A stretch of DNA of 64,000 nucleotides from an uncultured Bacillota bacterium (GCA_947645675.1 CANSDP010000001.1:62001-126000); one strand, 5' to 3'. Positions 29,794 through 40,288 are shown, numbered from the stretch's first letter. The notes: generated by a model not told the origin, from the sequence alone. Translations and numbers: made by a program.

Positions 29794-29819
29794 GGAGAGA
29801 GCACACAAAGCGTCTAATA

Positions 29820-29866
29820 ACCGGCGGGACCGGGCGAAAAAAACGCCCAGTCCCGCCGGTGCTTTT
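29820..29866 (+). terminator. Rho-independent terminator
   Basis: accggcgggaccgggcg aaaaaaa cgcccagtcccgccggt. Confidence 0.8.
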
Positions 29867-30019
29867 GGCATAACACACCCATTTTACGTTTTATACAAAT
29901 GAAATCCTGTAAAATTGTACAGATTCAATGAATTTTTTGGTTATATTCCAGGATGTTGCCTAAAACTGCATCAGATGCGCCATTTGCAACATTTGGGCAT
30001 ATTTGAAAAATTCAGCCTA

Positions 30020-30048
30020 TTTACACCCTTGGGAAGTCGTATTATGAT
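30020..30048 (+). promoter_or_regulatory. SigA-type promoter
   Basis: TTTACA - 17 bp - TATGAT upstream of sugar ABC operon. Confidence 0.55.
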
Positions 30049-30092
30049 TTTGGCACAACCGCGGTAACAACATCAAGCAAAGGAGTGGAGTT

Positions 30093-31409
30093 ATGAAGAG
30101 AATTATCCGAACAAGCGCCGTTCTTCTGACTGCTGTGCTGCTTCTGTCCCTGGCCGGCTGCGGCGCGTCAGACGGCAAGACGCACTTGAAATTCCAGATC
30201 TGGGACACCGCCCAGCAGCCGGGCATGGAGGCCATGTGCGCGGCCTATACCGCCCAGCACCCGGACGTGGTCATCGACGTGCAGATCGTCAGCTGGAACG
30301 AGTACTGGACCAAGCTGGAGGCTGCCGCCGAGTCCAACACCATGCCGGACATCTTCTGGATGCACACCAACCAGCTGCTGTACTACGCCGACTTTGGGAT
30401 GCTGGCCGACGTGACCGAGCTGTACGACGACGTAGAGGACGGCTACTATCAAAACCATTTCTCCGAGATCTCCCTGGGCAATGTCAGCGGCTCCGACGGG
30501 CGGTACTACGGCGTGCCCAAGGACAAGGACAACGGCGTCCTGGTATACAACAAGGAGATGTTTGACGACGCCGGTGTCTCCTATCCCGACGACGACTGGA
30601 CCTGGGACGACCTGGTGGACGCCTCCCAGAAGATTTACGACGCCACCGGAAACTACGGCTACCTGGCCTACCTGGATGACCAGCTGGGCTACTGGTCCTA
30701 CGTTTACCAGAACGGCGGGTATATCCTCAGCGCCGACAAGACCACCTCCGGCTTTGACCAGCCCGGCGGCAAAGAGGCCATGGAGTTTTACATCGGAATG
30801 CAGCAGGAGGAGTGGTGTCCCGACCAGAACTTCTTCACCCAGAACGGCGCCGGCGCCACCTTCTGGTCTGAGCGGGGCGCCATGTTCATGGAGGGCTCCT
30901 GGAGTCTGTTGGGCGCCATTGAGAACAATCCCCATATGGACGGCAAGTGGGACATCGCCAAGCTGCCCAAGGCCCCCAACCCGGTGAGCACCCCTGAGAG
31001 CCTGGACCAGGACGGCCGGGCCTGCATGTCCAACGGCCTGTGCTACGCCACCGCCGCCCACGGCAAGCACCGGGAGATTGCCATGGACGTGATCAAGTTC
31101 TTTGGCACCGAGGAGGCCCAGCTCATCCAGGGCCGGTCGGGGGCGGCCATCCCCGCCTATCTGGGCACCGAGGAGAGCTGGCGGGAGGCCTGGGACAAGT
31201 TCGACTATAAAATCAACATCGACTGCATCTTTGAACAGTTTGACTACGCCATTCAGGTGCCTTACAACTCCGCCAGCCCCCGCTGGAAGAGCCAGGTTTC
31301 GGATGTCCTGGCCCAAATCTACGCCGGCAACCAGGAGGTCAGCTCCGGGCTTGACAAAATAGCGGAGATTGTCAACACCGAGACCGCCAAGAAATTGGCG
31401 GACAACTGA
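30093..31409 (+). CDS. Sugar ABC transporter substrate-binding lipoprotein
   Basis: Lipobox LLSLAGCG; family 1 extracellular solute-binding features. Confidence 0.9.
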   Translation: MKRIIRTSAVLLTAVLLLSLAGCGASDGKTHLKFQIWDTAQQPGMEAMCAAYTAQHPDVVIDVQIVSWNEYWTKLEAAAESNTMPDIFWMHTNQLLYYADFGMLADVTELYDDVEDGYYQNHFSEISLGNVSGSDGRYYGVPKDKDNGVLVYNKEMFDDAGVSYPDDDWTWDDLVDASQKIYDATGNYGYLAYLDDQLGYWSYVYQNGGYILSADKTTSGFDQPGGKEAMEFYIGMQQEEWCPDQNFFTQNGAGATFWSERGAMFMEGSWSLLGAIENNPHMDGKWDIAKLPKAPNPVSTPESLDQDGRACMSNGLCYATAAHGKHREIAMDVIKFFGTEEAQLIQGRSGAAIPAYLGTEESWREAWDKFDYKINIDCIFEQFDYAIQVPYNSASPRWKSQVSDVLAQIYAGNQEVSSGLDKIAEIVNTETAKKLADN

Positions 31410-31423
31410 GAGGAGGGACAGCT

Positions 31424-32314
31424 ATGAAACTGAACAAACTGTCCGCCGCCGCCCGGCGGGAGGAAAACTGGGGCTGGTTCATGGTGGCCCCTACCATCAT
31501 CGGCCTGTTCGTGCTGAACATCTGGCCCTTCCTTCAGACCATCTACACCAGCTTCTGCGAGCACCTGGGCTTTGGTAAATACAAGTTCATCGGCCCCCAG
31601 AACTACATCGACATGTTTGGCAACACCGAGTTCTGGAAAGCCACTTGGAACACCATCTGGTTCTGCGTGCTCACCGTGCCCATTGGCATGGTGCTGGCCC
31701 TGTTCGTGGCTATGCTGCTGAACACCAAGGTCAAGTTCAAGGGCGGCTTCCGCACCATCTTCTTCCTGCCCCTGGTGTGCGCCCCTGCCGCCGTGGCCAT
31801 GGTCTGGCAGTGGATCTTCAACGGCGAGTACGGCATCCTCAACCAAATCCTGGGCACCAACATCCAGTGGATCACCAACCCCAAGACCGCCGTGCTGGCG
31901 GTGGCCATTGTCTCGGTGTGGAGCAGCGTGGGCTACGACGCAGTCCTCCTGCTGGCCGGACTGCAGAACATCCCCAAAACCCTCTATGAGGCCAACAGCA
32001 TCGACGGCGCGGGCAAGATCCGGCAGTTTTTTACCATCACCGTGCCCATGATCTCCCCCTCCCTGTTCTCCGTGCTGATCATGCGCCTGATGGCCTCCAT
32101 GAAGGTGTATGACCTGATCTACATGATGTCCGATGAGACCAACCCCGCTATGGCCGACATGCAGAGCCTGATGTATCTGTTCTATCGCTCCTCCTTCGTG
32201 ACGGGCGACCGCGGCTACGGCTCCGCTATCGTGATCTGGACCGTTTCCCTGATTCTGCTTGTGACCCTGATCCAGTTCTGGGGACAAAAGAAGTGGGTCA
32301 CCTACGACATTTAA
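31424..32314 (+). CDS. Sugar ABC transporter permease (MalF/UgpA type)
   Basis: Multi-TM; EAN-type loop YEANSIDGAGKIRQFFTITVPMI. Confidence 0.9.
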   Translation: MKLNKLSAAARREENWGWFMVAPTIIGLFVLNIWPFLQTIYTSFCEHLGFGKYKFIGPQNYIDMFGNTEFWKATWNTIWFCVLTVPIGMVLALFVAMLLNTKVKFKGGFRTIFFLPLVCAPAAVAMVWQWIFNGEYGILNQILGTNIQWITNPKTAVLAVAIVSVWSSVGYDAVLLLAGLQNIPKTLYEANSIDGAGKIRQFFTITVPMISPSLFSVLIMRLMASMKVYDLIYMMSDETNPAMADMQSLMYLFYRSSFVTGDRGYGSAIVIWTVSLILLVTLIQFWGQKKWVTYDI

Positions 32315-32327
32315 AGGAGGGACTGGA

Positions 32328-33152
32328 ATGAAAGGCTCAAACAAAAACGGAAAAATTCTTGTCTATGCGCTTCTGATCTTCGGCTCTCTCATCATGATTT
32401 TCCCCTTCGTCTGGATGTTCCTCACCAGCTTCAAGACCCCGGCAGAGAGCATGAGCATCCCGGCCACGCTTTTCCCCTCCGCCTTCCGGCTGGATAAGTA
32501 TATTGAGGTGCTGGGCAAGCTGCCCTTCGCCAAGCTGTACTGGAATACCATCCTGCTGGTGTTCTTCCGGGTGGTCTTCGCCGTGGTCTTCAGCTCCATG
32601 GCGGGCTACGCCTTCGCCAAGCTGAAGTTCCGGGGCAAGGGCCTGCTGTTTACCATCGTGCTTATGCAGATGTCCCTGCCCTCCCAAATCTTCCTGATCC
32701 CCCAGTATCAGATGGTGGCTAAGATGGGGATGGCCAACACCATCTTCGCCCTGGTATTCCCCGGCCTGGTCAGCGCCTTCGGCGTGTTCTTCCTGCGGCA
32801 GACCTATATGAGCATCCCGGAGGAAATCGGCGAGGCCGCCTATCTGGACGGCTGCAACCAGTGGCAGACCTTCTATAAGGTCATGTTCCCCCTCACCGGG
32901 ACCTCCGTGGCCGCCCTGACCATCTTCACCGCCGTGTTCGCCTACGGCGACCTGATGTGGCCCCAGATTGTCAACAACGACGTGACCAAGTTCACCCTCT
33001 CCGCCGGTCTGGCCACCTTGCGGGGCATGAATACCACCGACTTCCCCATGCTGATGGCCGGTTCCCTGCTGGCTATGCTGCCCATGGTTATCCTCTATCT
33101 CATCTTCCAGCGCCAGTTCGTGGAAGGCATCGCCGGGACCGGCGGCAAATAA
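32328..33152 (+). CDS. Carbohydrate ABC transporter permease (MalG/UgpE type)
   Basis: Multi-TM; loop EAAYLDGCNQWQTFYKVMFPLTGT. Confidence 0.9.
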   Translation: MKGSNKNGKILVYALLIFGSLIMIFPFVWMFLTSFKTPAESMSIPATLFPSAFRLDKYIEVLGKLPFAKLYWNTILLVFFRVVFAVVFSSMAGYAFAKLKFRGKGLLFTIVLMQMSLPSQIFLIPQYQMVAKMGMANTIFALVFPGLVSAFGVFFLRQTYMSIPEEIGEAAYLDGCNQWQTFYKVMFPLTGTSVAALTIFTAVFAYGDLMWPQIVNNDVTKFTLSAGLATLRGMNTTDFPMLMAGSLLAMLPMVILYLIFQRQFVEGIAGTGGK

Positions 33153-33180
33153 GCTTTCTCTCTTTTCTCTCCCCCTTTGG

Positions 33181-33214
33181 AACGGCCCCGGCATTGTAGC
33201 GTGCCGGGGCTGTT
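33181..33214 (+). terminator. Probable terminator
   Basis: aacggccccggca..tgccggggctgtt. Confidence 0.6.
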
Positions 33215-33268
33215 CCACTAAACAAATTACGCCGGGAAGGGCCGCGCCGATTTGGCGGTTATGCCCTC

Positions 33269-33297
33269 TTGCTTCCCGGAAGAAAATCCCTTACAAT
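33269..33297 (+). promoter_or_regulatory. SigA-type promoter
   Basis: TTGCTT - 17 bp - TACAAT upstream of GH36 gene. Confidence 0.5.
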
Positions 33298-33333
33298 CAC
33301 TCAGATAAATACTTTTGCAGGGGGTATCCCTTT

Positions 33334-35520
33334 ATGATCGCTCTTGATCAGGAAAAGAATCTTTTCACCCTTCACACCCAGAACACCACCTATCAGATGA
33401 AGGCCGATCAGTTCCGTGTGCTGACCCACACCTACTACGGCCCCAGGATCAAAGGCGGCGACCTGTCCTATCTGGTCCGGTACGCCGACCGGGCCTGCGC
33501 CCCCAACCCCAGCGAGGCCGGCCTGGACCGGACCTACTCGCTGAACACCATCCCTCAGGAATTTTCCACCTGCGGCGTGGGGGACTTCCGTCTGCCCTCC
33601 ATTGAGCTGGAGCTGCCCTGCGGCAGCTGCTCCGCCGACCTGCGCTATACCGGCTTCGAGCTGCGCCGGGGCAAATACGCCCTGGAGGGCCTGCCTGCCT
33701 TCCGGGGGACGGAGGAGGAGGCTGAAACGCTGGTCCTCTTTTTAGAGGATAACGCCGCCCGGGTCCGGGTGGAGCTGTATTACGGCGTCTTTGAGCAATA
33801 CGACCTCATCACCCGGGCCGTCCGGGTGGTGAATCTGGGGGAGGAGCCGGCGCGTCTGCGCCAGTGTGCCTCCCTGTGTCTGGATTTCCTCCGGTCTGAC
33901 CTGGACCTGATTACCTTCAACGGCTGCCATCTGATGGAGCGGTTCCCCGACCGGGCTCCGCTGCGCTCCGGCGTTCAGGGGGTGGGCAGCGTCCGGGGGA
34001 CCTCCAGCCACCAGCACAACCCCTTCGTGGTCCTCTGCGACCACAACGCCAACGAGGATTTTGGCCTGTGCTACGGGGCGGCTCTGCTGTACAGCGGCAA
34101 TTTCCAGGCCCTGGCGGAGGCCAGTCAGTATGACAACGCCCGGCTGGTCATGGGCATCAACCCCTATCAGTTCTGCTGGACCCTGGAGCCCGGCCAGAGC
34201 TTCACCGCCCCCGAGGCGGCTCTGGTCTGCTCCCCCTCCGGATTGGGCCAGATGAGCCGCCAGTTCCATCGGGCCATCCGGGCCCACCTGATTCAGGACC
34301 CCTATGAGGGCAGGCGCCACCCGGTGCTGATCAACAACTGGGAGGCCACCTACTTCGACTTTGACGCCGGCAAGCTGGTAGACTTCGCCAAGACAGCCGC
34401 CCCCCTGGGGGTGGAGCTGCTGGTGATGGACGACGGCTGGTTCGGCAAGCGGGACGACGACAACAGCGGCCTGGGGGACTGGACCGTCAACGAAAAGAAG
34501 CTGCCCGGGGGACTGGAGGCCCTGGTGCCCCGTATTCAGGAGCTGGGTATGTCCTTCGGTATCTGGATCGAGCCCGAGATGGTCAGCGAGGACAGCCAGC
34601 TCTACCGGGAGCACCCTGACTGGGCCCTGCGTATCCCCGCCCGAATCCCCGCCCGGGGCCGGAACCAGCTGGTGCTGGACTTTTCCCGCCCCGAGGTGCG
34701 CCAGCGGGTCTATGGGCAGATCAAGGCCGTTCTGTCCAGTGCCGACATCTCCTATGTGAAGTGGGACATGAATCGCAGTCTGTCCGACGTGTGGTCCGCC
34801 GCCCTGCCCCCGGAGCGCCAGGGGGAGGTGTTCCACCGGTACGTCCTGGGCGTCTATGAGATGCTGGACCAGCTCCGCCATGACTTCCCCCACATCCTCA
34901 TTGAGGGCTGCGCCGGCGGCGGCGGCCGGTTTGACGCCGGTATGCTCTACTACACCCCACAGATCTGGTGCAGCGACAACACCGACGCCATCGACCGCCT
35001 GCGCATCCAGTACGGCACCTCCTTCTGCTATCCCATCAGCGCTGTGGGGGCCCACGTCTCCGCCGTGCCCAACGAGGCGAACCAACGCGTCACCCCCCTG
35101 GAGACCAGAGGGACGGTGGCTATGTCGGGTACCTTCGGCTATGAGATGGACCCCAACAAGACCACTCGGGAGGAAAAGGAGGCCATCAAGGCCCAGACCG
35201 CCTTCTTCAAGGAGCACTACGACCTGATCCAGCGGGGGGACTACTACCGCCTCACCGACCCCTTCGCCGAAGGACCCTATACCGCGTGGGAGCACGTCTC
35301 TCCCGACAGGCGGGAGGCGCTGGTCTCGGTGGTTACCGGCCCGGCTCGGGCCGCCGCGCCCTTTATGACCCTGCGGCTCAAGGGCCTGGACCCGGAGCTG
35401 ACCTATCAGGTCAACGGGGAGGGGGCCTGCCCCGGCGACGTTCTGATGGAGGCCGGGTGGCCTCTGCCTGAGCTGCTGGGAGATTACCAGTCCTTGCAGC
35501 TCTGCCTGAGCGCCGTCTGA
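33334..35520 (+). CDS. Alpha-galactosidase, GH36
   Basis: LLVMDDGWFGKRDDDNSGLGDWTVNEKKLPGGL, FGIWIEPEMVSEDS, VKWDMNR, CAGGGGRFD. Confidence 0.93.
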   Translation: MIALDQEKNLFTLHTQNTTYQMKADQFRVLTHTYYGPRIKGGDLSYLVRYADRACAPNPSEAGLDRTYSLNTIPQEFSTCGVGDFRLPSIELELPCGSCSADLRYTGFELRRGKYALEGLPAFRGTEEEAETLVLFLEDNAARVRVELYYGVFEQYDLITRAVRVVNLGEEPARLRQCASLCLDFLRSDLDLITFNGCHLMERFPDRAPLRSGVQGVGSVRGTSSHQHNPFVVLCDHNANEDFGLCYGAALLYSGNFQALAEASQYDNARLVMGINPYQFCWTLEPGQSFTAPEAALVCSPSGLGQMSRQFHRAIRAHLIQDPYEGRRHPVLINNWEATYFDFDAGKLVDFAKTAAPLGVELLVMDDGWFGKRDDDNSGLGDWTVNEKKLPGGLEALVPRIQELGMSFGIWIEPEMVSEDSQLYREHPDWALRIPARIPARGRNQLVLDFSRPEVRQRVYGQIKAVLSSADISYVKWDMNRSLSDVWSAALPPERQGEVFHRYVLGVYEMLDQLRHDFPHILIEGCAGGGGRFDAGMLYYTPQIWCSDNTDAIDRLRIQYGTSFCYPISAVGAHVSAVPNEANQRVTPLETRGTVAMSGTFGYEMDPNKTTREEKEAIKAQTAFFKEHYDLIQRGDYYRLTDPFAEGPYTAWEHVSPDRREALVSVVTGPARAAAPFMTLRLKGLDPELTYQVNGEGACPGDVLMEAGWPLPELLGDYQSLQLCLSAV

Positions 35521-35527
35521 ACAAAAT

Positions 35528-35564
35528 AGCCCCCGCCGGTCCTGACAGGCCGGCGGGGGCTTTG
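35528..35564. terminator. Bidirectional terminator between convergent genes
   Basis: agcccccgccgg..ccggcgggggct. Confidence 0.75.
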
Positions 35565-35565
35565 C

Positions 35566-38500
35566 TTATGTCATGATATCGTTCAGAGTCTGGAGCAGCT
35601 TTTTGATGTCGATGGGCTTGGAGATGTGCCCATTCATCCCGGCCCGGAGGGCGTCCCGCCGGTCCTCCTCGAAGGCGTTGGCGGTCATGGCCAGGATGGG
35701 GACGGAGGCCAGCTCCCGATTTTCCAGGTCGCGGATGGCCCGAGTGGCGGTATAGCCGTTCATAATGGGCATTTGAACATCCATCAGCACCAGGTTGTAA
35801 TACCCGGGGCGGGACGCCTTGAGCATATCCACAGCGATCCGCCCGTTGGAGGCCACCTCCACAGTGAAGCCCGCCTCGGTGAGGATAGCGGTGGCAATCT
35901 CCTGGTTGAGCTCGTTGTCCTCCGCCAGAAGGATGCGGCCGGTGTGGCGCGCCTTGGGGAGTTGGACGGGTTCGGCCTCCTGCTCCACATTGGCGATGGC
36001 GTGGAGACAGGCCCGCAGCTCGGACATGAACAGGGGCTTGCTGCAAAAGGCGGTGACGCCGGCCTCACGGGCCTCGTCCTCGATGTCCTCAATGTCGTAG
36101 GCGCTGAGGACGATAATAGGAGCGGCTCCTCCCGTCTCCTTTTGAATCCGCCGGGCCACCTCGATGCCGTTCATGTCGGGGATGAGCCAGTCGATGATGT
36201 AGACGCCGTAGCTGTCCTCCCGCATGACGGCCTGACGGGTGCGCAGGACGGCCTCCTTGCCCGACAGGGTCCACTCCGCCCGCATCCCGAACTGCTGGAG
36301 CATATAGGACACGCTGTCACAGGTGTTGAAATCGTCGTCCACCACCAGAGCCCGGCAATTCCGAAGCTCGGGGATGATCTGGACCTCCTTGGGGCCGGTG
36401 TGGAGGCGGAAGTTGAACCGGACAGTGAACTCAGAGCCCGCGCCCTGCTCGCTGTGGACATGGATGGTGCCGTTCATCATGTCCACGATGTGCTTGGTGA
36501 TGGCCATGCCCAGGCCGGTGCCCTGAATGCCGCTGATGGTGGAGTTGCGCTCCCGCTCGAAGGGCTCGAAGATATGGGCGACAAATTCCTCGCTCATGCC
36601 GATGCCGGTATCCTTGATGCTGAATTCATAGGTGGCGCTGCCCTCCGGCGCGCCGGGGCGCTGGGCGATGCGCATGCTGACGGTGCCGCCCGCGCCGGTG
36701 TATTTGATGGCGTTGCTCAGAAGGTTCAGGAGGACCTGATTGAGCCGCAGCTTGTCGCAGTAGACGTCCTCATCCAGCACGTTTACCGTATCGACGAAAA
36801 ACTCCAGCTGCTTGGCCTGGATATCGGCCTGAATGATGCTGCGCAGGCCGTGGAGGATATCCGGGAGGCTGCACAGGGCCTCGTCCAGGTGCATTTTGCC
36901 GCTTTCAATGCGGCTCATGTCTAAAACGTCGTTAATCAGGCTGACCAGATGGTTGCCTGAGGTGAGGATTTTTTTCAAATATTCGCCCACCTGCTCCTTG
37001 TTGTCCAGGTGAGTGAGGGCCAGGGTGGTGAAGCCTACGATGGCGTTCATGGGGGTGCGGATGTCGTGGGACATGTTGGACAGGAAGGTGCTCTTGGCCC
37101 GGCTGGCCTGGTTGGCCTGGGTGAGGGCGTTTTTCAGGATGGTGGTCTTTTCCAGCTCCCGGCGGGTCTCGTCGTCCACATTGCGGAAGCCCAGGACCAC
37201 CGACCGGTTGTCCTCCCAGAGTCCGGCCCGGACGGCCTTCATCTGGAAGAATTTCAGCTCCTCGTCATGGAGGGTGCGGTAGTTGACGGTGTAGGAGGGG
37301 CTGTCAATGAGGGAGCGGTCCAGCTCCTCCGGGGAGAGGGCCTTGCGCAGCTGTTCCCGGTCCTCCGGGTGGACGCACTGGTCAATGTAGCTGCTCAGGC
37401 TTTCGGTAACGGAGGACTGGCCGGTGAAGAGCTGCTCCAGAACGCCCGACTCGCTGTCGTAGACCCGGAGGACGCCTCCCGCGCCGGTGTCCAGGTTGTA
37501 GTAGCACACCAGGCTGAAATCAATGCTCAGCGCCTGGACCAGCTCGGACTGGCGGCGCTCAAACTCGGTGCGCTCCTGCTGCTCCCGCAGCTTCTGGGCG
37601 GTGCAGTCCAGAAGGAAGCGCTGGTACACCAGCTCCCCGTCCTCCTCCAGAAGCTTGATATTGCCCATGATGTGCAGGACTGTACCGTCGGTATGCCGGA
37701 CCCGATACTCCAGGTTGACGCTGTCCCCCGGCTTTTCCAGGGAGCGAATGCAGTCCTGAAGCCGTTCCTGGTCATCCTCAAGAACGCTGGAGGCGATCAT
37801 CTGGAAGCCGTCGTCCTCCAGCTCCTCCCGAGAGGTGTAGCCCAGGAGGGAGAGGGCGGCCCGGTTGATGCTGAGAATGCGGGAGCCGTCCAAAGAGTGG
37901 GTGAGCACGCCGCAGTCCATGGTGGTGAACAGCCGTTCCAGGGCCTGGCTCTTCTGGAGGATCTCCGCCTCATAGGCCCGCTCCTGAGTAATGTCGATGC
38001 CCACGCCTACCGTGCCCATCACGGAGCCGTCCAGATCGTAGAGCGGAGATTTGTAAGTAGTGAGGGTCCGCATCCCCTCGCCGGTCTGGATGACCTCCTC
38101 GGCGACGCAGGTCTGTTCGGTCTCCATGACGATCCGCTCCGACTCGATACAGGCCGGGTCGTCCTGCTCCACATCCCAGATGTAGGCGTGGCCCTGGCCC
38201 TGGACCTGATCCTTGGTCTTGTTGACCGTGCGGCAGAAGCTGTCGTTTACCTTCTCATGGATGCCGTCCTTGGTTTTATACCAGATCAGGTTGGGCACGC
38301 TGTTGATGGTGGCGTCCAGAAAATGCTCCGACTGCCAAAGGTCCCGGCTCTGCTTATAGCCCTGCTGCCACCGCAGGAAGCGGAACCTTAAAAGCTCCTC
38401 CGACATGGGCACGGTCCAAACGTCGCTGAGGCGGGGCAGACTGTCCTCCAGAAGGGGGAGGTGCTCCGGGGCGGCCATCAGAATAATCTGCGCGCCGTCC

Positions 38501-38727
38501 TGCTTGGCCTCCAGAAGGGAGGGCAGGACGGCATATCCGCCCGGTCCCCGGAGGTCGGCCAGAATAACGTCAGCCCGGCCTGCCAGGGACAGGTCCGGTT
38601 GACTGCTCTCGGTAAAGCTGTGGGCAAAATGACGGAAAGGGGGCATTCCCTTCAGCGCTTCGGCGTCGGACCGGTCCAGCCCCACCATATAAATATGGAC
38701 AAAACAATGGTACATAATCAAACACAT
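35566..38727 (-). CDS. Hybrid sensor histidine kinase (PAS repeats, HisKA/HATPase, two receiver domains)
   Basis: FLSNMSHDIRTPMNAIVGFT H-box; ATPase GTGLGMAITKHIVDMM; receivers ALVVDDDFNTCD and ILLAEDNELNQEI. Confidence 0.93.
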   Translation of the reverse strand: MCLIMYHCFVHIYMVGLDRSDAEALKGMPPFRHFAHSFTESSQPDLSLAGRADVILADLRGPGGYAVLPSLLEAKQDGAQIILMAAPEHLPLLEDSLPRLSDVWTVPMSEELLRFRFLRWQQGYKQSRDLWQSEHFLDATINSVPNLIWYKTKDGIHEKVNDSFCRTVNKTKDQVQGQGHAYIWDVEQDDPACIESERIVMETEQTCVAEEVIQTGEGMRTLTTYKSPLYDLDGSVMGTVGVGIDITQERAYEAEILQKSQALERLFTTMDCGVLTHSLDGSRILSINRAALSLLGYTSREELEDDGFQMIASSVLEDDQERLQDCIRSLEKPGDSVNLEYRVRHTDGTVLHIMGNIKLLEEDGELVYQRFLLDCTAQKLREQQERTEFERRQSELVQALSIDFSLVCYYNLDTGAGGVLRVYDSESGVLEQLFTGQSSVTESLSSYIDQCVHPEDREQLRKALSPEELDRSLIDSPSYTVNYRTLHDEELKFFQMKAVRAGLWEDNRSVVLGFRNVDDETRRELEKTTILKNALTQANQASRAKSTFLSNMSHDIRTPMNAIVGFTTLALTHLDNKEQVGEYLKKILTSGNHLVSLINDVLDMSRIESGKMHLDEALCSLPDILHGLRSIIQADIQAKQLEFFVDTVNVLDEDVYCDKLRLNQVLLNLLSNAIKYTGAGGTVSMRIAQRPGAPEGSATYEFSIKDTGIGMSEEFVAHIFEPFERERNSTISGIQGTGLGMAITKHIVDMMNGTIHVHSEQGAGSEFTVRFNFRLHTGPKEVQIIPELRNCRALVVDDDFNTCDSVSYMLQQFGMRAEWTLSGKEAVLRTRQAVMREDSYGVYIIDWLIPDMNGIEVARRIQKETGGAAPIIVLSAYDIEDIEDEAREAGVTAFCSKPLFMSELRACLHAIANVEQEAEPVQLPKARHTGRILLAEDNELNQEIATAILTEAGFTVEVASNGRIAVDMLKASRPGYYNLVLMDVQMPIMNGYTATRAIRDLENRELASVPILAMTANAFEEDRRDALRAGMNGHISKPIDIKKLLQTLNDIMT

Positions 38728-38949
38728 CCTTATTCCGGCCCCTGGGGACCAGGACAGAGTGATCCATACTATAGTGTGGTTCACTATAACATAAGTAAAG
38801 GAGTAATGCAAGACCAGAGTGGCTAAAAGGCAAGGAAAATCAGGGGCCAACCGCCCCGGAGATGGGAAAGAAGAGGGGAAAGGGCCATAGTGCAAAATAA
38901 TAGTTTTGGCGACAGGTCAAAATACGGCAAAATTTTTTCAAGATAGGTA

Positions 38950-38978
38950 TTGAATTTTGCTTTCATTTATGGTATCAT
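38950..38978 (+). promoter_or_regulatory. SigA-type promoter
   Basis: TTGAAT - 17 bp - TATCAT. Confidence 0.6.
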
Positions 38979-39052
38979 CTCGTTGTGTAAAAGGGCGGGA
39001 CCTTTTACGAGCAACTTTACACACCTATTTAAATCTAAGGAGGAAAACAAGC

Positions 39053-40288
39053 ATGAAACTGAGAAAGACCCTCAGCACCCTGCTGGCTGCCGCTCTGATG
39101 TGCGGCATGCTCAGCATCCCTGCCATGGCTGCCTCTCCGGAGAAGATCACTGGCGGTACCTACTACAACACTATCGACCTGTCCACCGCTCTGAATGAGG
39201 GCACCGCCGTTCTGGGCACCTATCACAGCAACGAGGCTGCCCGTCCTGTCCGCATCTACACCGTGCAGGCCGGCACCACTCTGACCGTGACCGGCGACCA
39301 CTACATCACCGTTCACCCTGTCACCCTGCTGCCCGACGGCACCTATGAGTTCAAGTCCCTGGTTGGCAACAGCAATGACCCCGCCCTGAAGGACCAGAGC
39401 GAGCTGTGGCGCAGCTGGACCTGGTACACCGGTCCCGCCGACACTGTCGTGAACAATCGTTTCAGCTCCGTCGTTCTGAACAACAGCCACGCTGGTACCT
39501 GGATGCTCCAGGGCACCGACGTCATCCTGAAGGTTCTCCCCGTCCAGGTCGTTGACCAAGGCAACACCATCAGCGTTTACCAGGTTACCAGCCGGAACGG
39601 CCTGAACGTCCGCGCTGGCGCTGGCACCAACTTCGCCAAGGTCGGCTTCATGACCTACGGCACCCGTTTTGAGGTTGTTACCGCTACTGTCGCCAACGGC
39701 TGGGGCCAGCTGACCAACGGCAACTGGGTCTGGCTCGGCGGTGCTAGGTTCATCCAGTACAAGGGCTCCTGCGGCGTCATCGGCCGTCAGCAGGCTGTCT
39801 GGACCGCTGCCAACACCTACCGCGTTGTCGCTAACACCCTGTCCATCCACGACGGTCCCGCCGCCGGCCACGCTGTCGTCGGTTCCATCGCTAAGGGCAG
39901 CCTGGTCAATGTCACCGAGTACTACGGTGAGGACTGGGGCTACCTGGCCAATGGCGCCGGTTGGATCAACCTGGGCACCAACGGCAACAGCGCCAACGTT
40001 CAGTTCGCTGAGATCAAGTATGCCTCCAACATCGGCAACGAGATCATTGCCCCCGCTGGCACTCACGTTCAGGCTCGCCTGTTCGTCGCTTGCTCCGACG
40101 GCATCATGCCCATCCGCGCTTACAAGACCGCTGACAGCGTTGTGATCGGCTACCTGTTCAACCAGGCTGACGGCTCCGCTGTGGATCTGGTCGCTGTTGA
40201 CAACGACTGGGGCCAGCTGGCCAATGGCATGGGCTGGATCTACCTGCCCGGCGCCGGCACCGTCGTCGCTGGTGACCGTCTCGCCTAA
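39053..40288 (+). CDS. Secreted protein with bacterial SH3-type repeats
   Basis: Signal peptide; SRNGLNVRAGAGTNFAKVGFMTYGTRFEV...GWGQLTNGNWVWLGG and two further SH3b-like repeats. Confidence 0.82.
   Translation: MKLRKTLSTLLAAALMCGMLSIPAMAASPEKITGGTYYNTIDLSTALNEGTAVLGTYHSNEAARPVRIYTVQAGTTLTVTGDHYITVHPVTLLPDGTYEFKSLVGNSNDPALKDQSELWRSWTWYTGPADTVVNNRFSSVVLNNSHAGTWMLQGTDVILKVLPVQVVDQGNTISVYQVTSRNGLNVRAGAGTNFAKVGFMTYGTRFEVVTATVANGWGQLTNGNWVWLGGARFIQYKGSCGVIGRQQAVWTAANTYRVVANTLSIHDGPAAGHAVVGSIAKGSLVNVTEYYGEDWGYLANGAGWINLGTNGNSANVQFAEIKYASNIGNEIIAPAGTHVQARLFVACSDGIMPIRAYKTADSVVIGYLFNQADGSAVDLVAVDNDWGQLANGMGWIYLPGAGTVVAGDRLA

Noticed and set aside
33742-35295. 517-aa antisense ORF opposite the alpha-galactosidase
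   Set aside because: Same GC-driven artefact; sense strand has full GH36 motifs
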